Assembly: GCA_030038035.1 (NCBI GenBank)
Contig: JASHPP010000454.1
Location: 1-7,061 of the forward strand
Direction of reading: 5' to 3'
From: Trebonia sp.
GTDB taxonomy: Bacteria > Actinomycetota > Actinomycetes > Streptosporangiales > Streptosporangiaceae
DNA length: 7,061 nt
The position numbers and the translations under genes were made by a program. The notes below the pieces were generated by a model. The model was not told the origin of the DNA, searched no databases, and saw nothing but the letters and a program-made list of their open reading frames with translations. Below, in pieces: positions 1 through 4,884 of the stretch; within the stretch, counting starts at the first letter, position 1; each line of letters begins with the position of its first letter.

Positions 1-155
1 GGCTGGCGGCCCGGCTGGCCGAGGCCACGGGGCCGCCGCCCCGGTCATGGCTGCCGACCGCGGTCACCGCGCGGTTCGCCGACTACCAGGAGTTCCCGCA
101 GCCCCCGCCGGCCCGCCGGAGCCGGTTCCGCCCCCTGCGGCACCGCGGCCGGTAG
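1..155 (+). CDS. 3' end of an unidentified protein (partial)
   Basis: This is the C-terminal 50 residues of a gene that begins left of the window. The reading frame uses codons starting at base 3 and ends with TAG at 153-155. Of the 50 sense codons, all but one end in G or C, which in a genome of this composition strongly supports real coding in this frame. The visible peptide is rich in Pro, Arg and Ala, with a short aromatic/acidic stretch (RFADYQEFPQPPP) followed by a basic tail ending RPLRHRGR. I do not recognise a family and no function is proposed. It lies 41 bases upstream of the GluRS gene on the same strand, so co-transcription is possible, although a candidate promoter in the gap argues that the next gene has its own start. 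Confidence 0.7.
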   Translation, partial: LAARLAEATGPPPRSWLPTAVTARFADYQEFPQPPPARRSRFRPLRHRGR

Positions 156-182
156 CCCGCCGGCCCGCCCGGCTGCCGCCGG

Positions 183-188
183 TAGGCT
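183..188 (+). promoter_or_regulatory. Candidate -10 box for leaderless transcription of gltX
   Basis: TAGGCT matches the actinobacterial -10 pattern TANNNT. Its last T is 9 bases before the A of the GluRS ATG at 197, so a transcript started at normal spacing would begin at or within about two bases of the start codon. The bases before the ATG contain no good Shine-Dalgarno sequence, only a weak AGG about 10 bases away, which fits a leaderless mRNA. No convincing -35 box is visible 16-19 bases upstream. The same sequence could also be chance. Confidence 0.4.
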
Positions 189-196
189 GAGTAGTC

Positions 197-1861
197 ATGC
201 TGAGCCAGGACCTGATCGACTCGCTGTTCCCGACCGGCCTGCCCGAGCCGTCGCACTGGGAAAGCCGCTATCCGCCGCGCGGCCTGCCCGCGGGCGCCGA
301 AGTCACCCGGTTCGCTCCCAGCCCGACCGGCTTCCTGCACATCGGCTCCGTTTACACGGCGATGCTCGACCTGGACATCGCCCGCCACTCCGGCGGCGTC
401 TACCTGGTCCGCATCGAGGACACCGACCAGGCCCGGTTCGAAGAGAGCTCGGCGAGCCAGTTCGAGACGGGGCTCGCGCACTTCGGCATCACGCCGGACG
501 AAGACGACCAGAAGGGCGGCTACGGTCCGTACACCCAGTCCGAACGGGCGCAGATCTACCTCACCTACGTCAGGGACCTGCTTCGCCAGGGCAAGGCGTA
601 CCCTTGCTTCGCCACCAAGGAGGAGCTGGCCGCGATCAGCCAGCGGCAGAAAGCCGTGGGCGCGCTGCCCGGCTACTACGGCCAGTGGGCCATCTGGCGC
701 GACGCCCCGGCCGAGCAGGTGGCGCAGCGGCTCGCCGCGGGCGACCCGTACGTGGTCCGGTTCCGCTCGCCTGGGATCGGCGGCCACCGGGTCAGCTTCA
801 CCGACGAGATCCGCGGCGAGATCACCCAGGACGACAACCGCAACGACGCGATCGTCTTGAAAAGCAGCGACTCCGAGCTGCGGCTGCCCACCTACCACTT
901 CGCGCACGCCGTCGACGACCACCTGATGCGGGTGACCCTGGTGATCCGCGGCGAGGAATGGCTGTCTTCCGTGCCGCTGCACAACCAGCTTTTCGACGCG
1001 CTCGGCTTCCCGCGGGTGCGCTACGCGCACGTCGCGTCGCTGATGAAGCAGGACGGCGGCAGCCGCCGCAAGCTGTCCAAGCGCAAGGACCCCGAGATGA
1101 ACGTCGCGTACTACATCGAGCTCGGGTTCCCCACGCAGGCGGTGCTGTACTACCTGCGCGGCCTGGCCAACGGCCGGCTCGCCGAGCTGCCGCTGCCCGA
1201 GGCGCTGGCCGCCCCGATCCGGCTGTCCGAATGCGGCACCGCCGGGCCGCTGCTCGACATGGTCAAGCTGGACGACGTCAGCGCGGACTTCGTCGCCGCG
1301 CTGCCAGGCGCGCAGATCCTGGACCGGGTCCTGCCGTGGGCGGACGGCTACGACCCGGCCCTGGCGTCGGTGCTGCGCGCCGACCGCGACCTGGCGCTGC
1401 GGGCGCTGGCCATCGAGCGTGAGGGCGCCGCGAACCCGCGCAAGGACCTGCGCAAGTGGGCCGACTTCCGCGCGGTGTACGGCTTTTTCTTCGCGGAGAT
1501 CTTCGAGCTGGTCACCGATCCGGCCGACCCGAGGTTCTGCGGCCTGGCCGCCGGCCTGGTGCGGGCGATGGCCGCCGGCTTCGCCGCCGGCTACCTGCCG
1601 CCCGCCCCGGAATCCGGCGCGGACTGGCGGGCGCGGTGGTTCGACCAGGTCCGCGAGCTTGCCGTCCGGCTGGGCTTCGCGGCCAGCCAGCGGGAGTACA
1701 AGAAGGACCCCGCCGCCTACCCCGGCTCGATCGCCGACGCGTCGGCGGTCATCCGGGTGCTGGTCACCGGGAGCCGGCGCAGCCCGGACCTGGCCGAGGT
1801 CGTCGCCGCGCTCGGCCCCGGCGAGGTGCTGCGGCGGGTCGGCGCCCTGACCGCTGTCTAG
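197..1861 (+). CDS. gltX: Glutamyl-tRNA synthetase, clostridial-type (class I)
   Basis: This enzyme charges tRNA with glutamate using ATP, in the cytoplasm. The 554-residue protein has a short N-terminal leader, then the class I catalytic core: RFAPSPTG (38-45), the HIGH-type motif HIGS (48-51), RIEDTD (72-77), YHFAHAVDDHLMR (233-245), RGEEW (251-255) and the KMSKS-type loop KLSKR (292-296) followed by KDPE. The C-terminal half (from about 400) is a helical anticodon-binding region with PRKDLRKW (414-421) and a segment ASAVIRVLVTG...SPDL (515-532). The opening LFP...YPPRGLPAGAEVTRFAPSPTG and these C-terminal motifs recall the roughly 550-residue GluRS of clostridia rather than the roughly 490-residue form usual in Actinobacteria. 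This comparison is from memory of the family. GlnRS is excluded by the APSPTG and EDTD motifs. Whether it is the only GluRS of the genome or a paralogue, and whether it also mischarges tRNA-Gln, cannot be seen. ATG 197 is chosen because the conserved leader starts there; the upstream gap is only 41 bases. Confidence 0.93.
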   Translation: MLSQDLIDSLFPTGLPEPSHWESRYPPRGLPAGAEVTRFAPSPTGFLHIGSVYTAMLDLDIARHSGGVYLVRIEDTDQARFEESSASQFETGLAHFGITPDEDDQKGGYGPYTQSERAQIYLTYVRDLLRQGKAYPCFATKEELAAISQRQKAVGALPGYYGQWAIWRDAPAEQVAQRLAAGDPYVVRFRSPGIGGHRVSFTDEIRGEITQDDNRNDAIVLKSSDSELRLPTYHFAHAVDDHLMRVTLVIRGEEWLSSVPLHNQLFDALGFPRVRYAHVASLMKQDGGSRRKLSKRKDPEMNVAYYIELGFPTQAVLYYLRGLANGRLAELPLPEALAAPIRLSECGTAGPLLDMVKLDDVSADFVAALPGAQILDRVLPWADGYDPALASVLRADRDLALRALAIEREGAANPRKDLRKWADFRAVYGFFFAEIFELVTDPADPRFCGLAAGLVRAMAAGFAAGYLPPAPESGADWRARWFDQVRELAVRLGFAASQREYKKDPAAYPGSIADASAVIRVLVTGSRRSPDLAEVVAALGPGEVLRRVGALTAV

Positions 1862-1862
1862 C

Positions 1863-1882
1863 CCGGGGGGACGACCCCCCGG
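1863..1882 (+). terminator. Hairpin after gltX stop, probable terminator
   Basis: A perfect 8-bp stem (CCGGGGGG at 1863-1870, CCCCCCGG at 1875-1882) encloses the tetraloop ACGA, starting one base after the gltX stop codon. No T-tract follows, as is common for actinobacterial terminators. Its position in a convergent gap supports a role in ending the gltX transcript. Confidence 0.6.
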
Positions 1883-1922
1883 AACTCGCGGCCGCGCCTT
1901 GGCGGCGCACCTGCCCCGGAGT

Positions 1923-1948
1923 GTCCGCGGCCGCACCCGGCCGCGGAC
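1923..1948 (-). terminator. Hairpin after ctpE-like stop, probable terminator
   Basis: A perfect 11-bp inverted repeat (GTCCGCGGCCG at 1923-1933, CGGCCGCGGAC at 1938-1948) with a 4-base loop sits one base past the TAA of the minus-strand ATPase gene (1950-1952). It has no T-tract. It could also stop plus-strand transcripts that read through the first hairpin, so it may act in both directions. Confidence 0.65.
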
Positions 1949-1949
1949 C

Positions 1950-4523
1950 TTAGGGCGGGCGGACGCGCCAGATGGACAGGGCGGCGATCGCCACGAGCAC
2001 GACGCCCGCCTCGGCGGCAAGCACGCCAGGCGGAGGCAGCTGCAGCCCGAAGGTGGTCCTGGCGACGGGAACCGCGAACAGCACGACCAGGCAGGCGACC
2101 ATCGCAAGGACCAGGCCGGCCCGCGCCGCCAGCGACTGGCCGTCCCGCCCGGAGCCTGCGGCATCGGCGGCCGGCGGCGGCAGCGCGACGAGGACGAGGA
2201 TCCACAGGCCCATGGCGACGGCCGCCAGCAGGGCCGCGGTGCGTTCCTGCTGCTGGCTGACGCCAGGCGTCGCGTGCGCGATCAGGTCGGCTGCCAGCAC
2301 CGCGAACGCGACGGCCACCCCGGCCGGGATGGCGAAATTCAGCACCCGCCTGACGAATCCCGGCCGGGCGCGCGGCGCGCCAGGGGCAAGCGCGAGGACG
2401 AACCCCGGCACGCCGATCGTGAGCGTGCTGATGATCGTCAGGTGCCTGGGGAAGAACGGGTAGCTGGCCCCGGCCACGCCGACCGCGATCGCGATCAGCG
2501 CCGCGTACGCGCTCTTGGTGACGAACAGCCTGGCGACCCGCTCGATGTTGGCGATGACCCGGCGCCCTTCGGCGAGTATCTGCGGCACCGCGGCGAACGT
2601 GCCGTCGAGCAGCACCACGCGCGCGACCGACCGGCTGGCCCCGCTGCCCGAGCCCATCGCGATGCCCAGGTCCGCCTCCTTGAGCGCCTGGACGTCGTTG
2701 ACCCCGTCGCCGATCATCGCCACCACGTGGCCGGCCTGGCGCAGCGCGCGCACCGCGGCCAGCTTCTGTCCCGGGCGCACCCGGCCGAACACGCTCACCG
2801 AGCCGATCCGGGCGGCCACCTCGTCGTCGGTCAGCGCGGAGGCGTCGCACGGCTCGTCTTCGGCCGGGATGCCGGCGCGCCGCGCGATCGCGGCGACCGC
2901 GCGCGGCGCGTCGCCGGACAGCACACGGATCGTGACGCCCTGGTCGAGCAGGTACCGCACCGTCGCCACCGTCTCGTCGCGAAGTTCCTCGGCGAGCACG
3001 AGCAGCGCGGCGGGCCGCGCGTCCGGCGGGGAGACTGGCCCGCCGCGGACCTCACCGTCCAGCGAGCTGGCGGAGCTGGCGGAGCCGGCGGAGCCGGCGA
3101 GCAGCAGCACCCGGCGGCCGGCCTCCTCGTGCCTGGCGACCGCGGCGGCGGCCTCGGCCGGCAGGCCGGCGCCCACGACGGCCGGCGCCCCGAGCAGCCA
3201 GGTTCCCTCGCCCGCGAACGTCAGGCCGCTCCACTTGCGCGCCGAACTGAACGGAACCCGCGCCGTCACCGTCCAGCCCGGCGGGTCAGGATAGTGGGCC
3301 GCCAGAGCCGCCACGGTTCCGTTCGGAGCCTCATCGTCGGCGGCGAGCGCGGCCACCACCTCGGCGATCCGCGCGTCCGGCCAGCCACCGAGGACCTCGG
3401 TGTGGATCAGCCGCATGCCGGGGCGAGTCAGCGTGCCGGTTTTGTCCACGCAGAGCACGTCGACGCGGGCCAGGCCCTCGATCGCCGCGAGCTCCTGCAC
3501 CAGCACCCGCCGCCGCGCCAGCCGGATGGCCCCCATCGCGAACGCCAGCGACGTGAGAAGCACAAGTCCTTCTGGCACCATCGCCACCAGGCCGGCCGCG
3601 CTGCCGCGCACCGCGTCCTGGAACGTGTCGTGGCTGCGGAAGAACTCGCTGAACAGCAGCAGCGCGCCGGCCGGGATCATCACCCAGGTCAGGCCGCGCA
3701 AGATCTGGTTGGTGCCCTGCTGCAGCTCCGAGCGGACCAGGCTGAACCGGCGCGCCTGCGCCTGCAGCCGGGCCGCGTACGCCTGTCCGCCGACGGCCGT
3801 GGCGCGGGCCAGGCCGCTGCCCGCGACCACGAAGCTGCCGGACAGCACGGTGTCGCCCGGCTGTTTGGCGACCGGCTCGGCCTCGCCGGTCAGCAGCGCC
3901 TCGTCGATCTCCAGGCCGTCGGCCGCGAGCACGGCCGCGTCGACCGCCACCTGGTCGCCGATGCGCAGGTCGAGCACGTCGTCCTGGACGAGCCCGCCCG
4001 TGGCGATGTGCGCGAGCTGGCCGTCGCGCAGCACGCGCGCCCGCGGCGCGGTGAGGATCGCGAGCCGGTCCAGCGCTCGTTTCGCCCGCAGCTCCTGGAA
4101 GACGCCGGCGCCGGTGTTCGCCACGAGCACCAGGCCGAACAGCGCGTCCTGCGGCGGGCCGACCACGACCACGACCACGAACAGCGTGCCGAGAAGCGCG
4201 TTGAACCTGGTGAAGACGTTGGCGCGCAGGATCTGGGAGACTGACCGGCCCGGTTCCGGCGGCGCCTTGTTGACCAGGCCTTCCTCGACACGGACGGCGA
4301 CCGCGGCCGCGTCAAGGCCCGTCGCCGCGCCGGCGTTGGCGTTGGCGGCCGCGTCCGCCTTGGCTCGCACCGGTCCGGGGGCTGGCACCGCTGTCGTGCC
4401 CGGCGCACCGACCTCCTCCCCTGTCTCGGGGACATCTCGCGCGCCATCGTCCGTCACGTCCTGATGCTGACCGGGGCGGGATGCCGCGAAACCTTGCTGC
4501 GGGCTCAGGGACTGGCGCTGCAT
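1950..4523 (-). CDS. ctpE: CtpE-like cation-transporting P-type ATPase
   Basis: This is a membrane ATPase that moves a cation through a phosphorylated-aspartate cycle. The overall sequence closely recalls mycobacterial CtpE, for which calcium transport has been reported; the substrate here is inferred. The 857 residues run: disordered Ala/Pro/Gly/Asp-rich N-terminus (1-95), first membrane pair (about 106-145), actuator domain with TGE (212-214), membrane segments 3 and 4 (about 274-333) with MVPEGL (315-320), phosphorylation site DKTGTLT (Asp360), nucleotide-binding domain with KWSG (430-433), hinge motif GDGVND (605-610), and about six C-terminal membrane segments (667-852). No N-terminal metal-binding CxxC is present and no CPC motif occurs in segment 4, which argues against a heavy-metal P1B pump. 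The protein is about 60 residues longer than CtpE, mostly at the N-terminus. The start is uncertain: ATG 4523 lacks a clear ribosome site, and the in-frame GTG at 4457 (residue 23) is an alternative. It converges with gltX and diverges from the helicase gene. Confidence 0.93.
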   Translation of the reverse strand: MQRQSLSPQQGFAASRPGQHQDVTDDGARDVPETGEEVGAPGTTAVPAPGPVRAKADAAANANAGAATGLDAAAVAVRVEEGLVNKAPPEPGRSVSQILRANVFTRFNALLGTLFVVVVVVGPPQDALFGLVLVANTGAGVFQELRAKRALDRLAILTAPRARVLRDGQLAHIATGGLVQDDVLDLRIGDQVAVDAAVLAADGLEIDEALLTGEAEPVAKQPGDTVLSGSFVVAGSGLARATAVGGQAYAARLQAQARRFSLVRSELQQGTNQILRGLTWVMIPAGALLLFSEFFRSHDTFQDAVRGSAAGLVAMVPEGLVLLTSLAFAMGAIRLARRRVLVQELAAIEGLARVDVLCVDKTGTLTRPGMRLIHTEVLGGWPDARIAEVVAALAADDEAPNGTVAALAAHYPDPPGWTVTARVPFSSARKWSGLTFAGEGTWLLGAPAVVGAGLPAEAAAAVARHEEAGRRVLLLAGSAGSASSASSLDGEVRGGPVSPPDARPAALLVLAEELRDETVATVRYLLDQGVTIRVLSGDAPRAVAAIARRAGIPAEDEPCDASALTDDEVAARIGSVSVFGRVRPGQKLAAVRALRQAGHVVAMIGDGVNDVQALKEADLGIAMGSGSGASRSVARVVLLDGTFAAVPQILAEGRRVIANIERVARLFVTKSAYAALIAIAVGVAGASYPFFPRHLTIISTLTIGVPGFVLALAPGAPRARPGFVRRVLNFAIPAGVAVAFAVLAADLIAHATPGVSQQQERTAALLAAVAMGLWILVLVALPPPAADAAGSGRDGQSLAARAGLVLAMVACLVVLFAVPVARTTFGLQLPPPGVLAAEAGVVLVAIAALSIWRVRPP
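3065..3100. repeat. Four 9-bp tandem repeats inside ctpE-like gene
   Basis: Two copies of AGCTGGCGG are followed by AGCCGGCGG and AGCCGGCGA, in tandem. On the minus strand they encode (AGS)2(ASS)2 at about residues 476-487, a small flexible stretch in the nucleotide-binding domain followed by another loop of about 12 residues rich in Gly, Pro and Asp. The unit is a multiple of three, so copy changes would keep the frame. It is probably a surface loop that tolerates replication slippage. Confidence 0.75.
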
Positions 4524-4635
4524 TGGTGGGTGCCGTGATCAGGCAGTCGTCAAAGTGAGTGGCGAGGCGGAGTGAGAGGCGTCTGCGGGTCGAGCCGGTC
4601 GCACGGCAGCGAGCCCCTGAAGCCCGTGACGGATG

Positions 4636-4681
4636 ATCGGGGATAGAAAACCACCTTTTATGGTGGTTTTCTATCCCCGAT
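4636..4681. repeat. Perfect 20-bp inverted repeat, 6-base loop
   Basis: The arm at 4636-4655 (containing GGGGATAGAAAACCACC) is the exact reverse complement of 4662-4681, around the loop TTTTAT. Twenty uninterrupted base pairs give a very stable hairpin in DNA or RNA. The arms contain AT-rich stretches (GATAGAAAA) that stand out in this GC-rich DNA. It lies upstream of both flanking genes, about 113 bases from the ATPase ATG and about 200 from the helicase ATG, and no T-tract follows on either strand, so a simple terminator for a known gene is not the obvious reading. Options include a dimeric regulator's operator, an attenuator in a leader RNA, the end of an unseen small transcript, or a small mobile palindromic repeat. 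Confidence 0.9.
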
Positions 4682-4763
4682 AACGACGATTGCCGTGCCG
4701 GTCGGCGGCCTGTTGTCACTGCTGCCCCTCCTGTGCGGCTTTGTACGCGCCGCGACCGCTTTT

Positions 4764-4822
4764 GTTTGGCGGTGGGGCCCCCGGCGCCAATAGGGCTGGC
4801 GTTGTGGACCCCACCGCCAAGC
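4764..4822. repeat. Long imperfect hairpin with nested arms on one axis
   Basis: A perfect 12-bp outer stem (TTGGCGGTGGGG at 4766-4777 with CCCCACCGCCAA at 4809-4820) and a 5-bp inner stem (CGCCA at 4785-4789 with TGGCG at 4797-4801) share the same centre. Between them are GG/CC pairs at 4779-4780 with 4806-4807, a C-G pair 4782/4804, two possible G-U pairs, and two single mismatches (4778/4808 and 4781/4805). The apical loop is about 7 bases. As plus-strand RNA it would form one nearly continuous stem about 62 bases before the helicase ATG. The function is unknown; a 5' leader structure or a binding site for a dimeric protein are both possible. Confidence 0.8.
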
Positions 4823-4884
4823 CGGGTTCCTGTCTATGCCCGATGGCTCAGGCAGTCGGCTGGACAGGGCACCATGGAACGGCC

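Larger units (their letters stand above)
4524..4884. other. Divergent intergenic region with two dyads
   Basis: These 361 bases separate the minus-strand ATPase gene from the plus-strand helicase gene, so they should hold promoters for both. They are less GC-rich than the genes. I see no convincing coding frame: the open stretches have no consistent G/C third-position bias. The minus strand has TTGACG (complement of 4548-4553) resembling a -35 box, but no matching -10 box follows at the right distance. The two structured elements at 4636-4681 and 4764-4822 are listed separately. No known riboswitch was recognised. Confidence 0.7.

Noticed and set aside
83..2164. 693-codon minus-strand frame opposite the GluRS gene
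   Set aside because: It spans three features (the end of the upstream gene, all of gltX and the end of the ATPase gene), and its product is compositionally biased with no recognisable domain.
1899..4244. 781-codon open frame on the plus strand opposite the ATPase gene, and shorter plus-strand frames inside it
   Set aside because: The minus-strand frame encodes a complete P-type ATPase with all motifs. The opposite frame is open because GC-rich codons rarely produce stops, and its product is low-complexity Arg/Gly/Ala/His/Asp-rich sequence with no recognisable domain.
4525..4553. Possible sigma-70-like promoter for the ATPase gene, based on TTGACG on the minus strand
   Set aside because: At 16-18 bases beyond the -35-like box the minus strand reads CCCACC-like sequence, with no TANNNT box.
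4551..4591. Repeated AGTGAG / GGCGAGGCG-like words on the plus strand
   Set aside because: The matches are short and irregular and do not form a clear tandem or direct repeat beyond what biased composition gives.
4636..4681. Ordinary intrinsic terminator
   Set aside because: Both flanking genes point away from it, no gene is seen ending there, and no T-tract follows on either strand. It is kept as an unexplained dyad.
4312..4719. 135-codon minus-strand frame running from the intergenic region into the ATPase gene
   Set aside because: It overlaps the ATPase 5' end in another frame, crosses the palindrome, and lacks the G/C third-position bias of real genes here. The product is Arg-rich with no known domain.
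4636..4822. Insertion sequence remnant with terminal inverted repeats
   Set aside because: The two dyads have unrelated sequences, no transposase fragment lies between or beside them, and no flanking target duplication was found.
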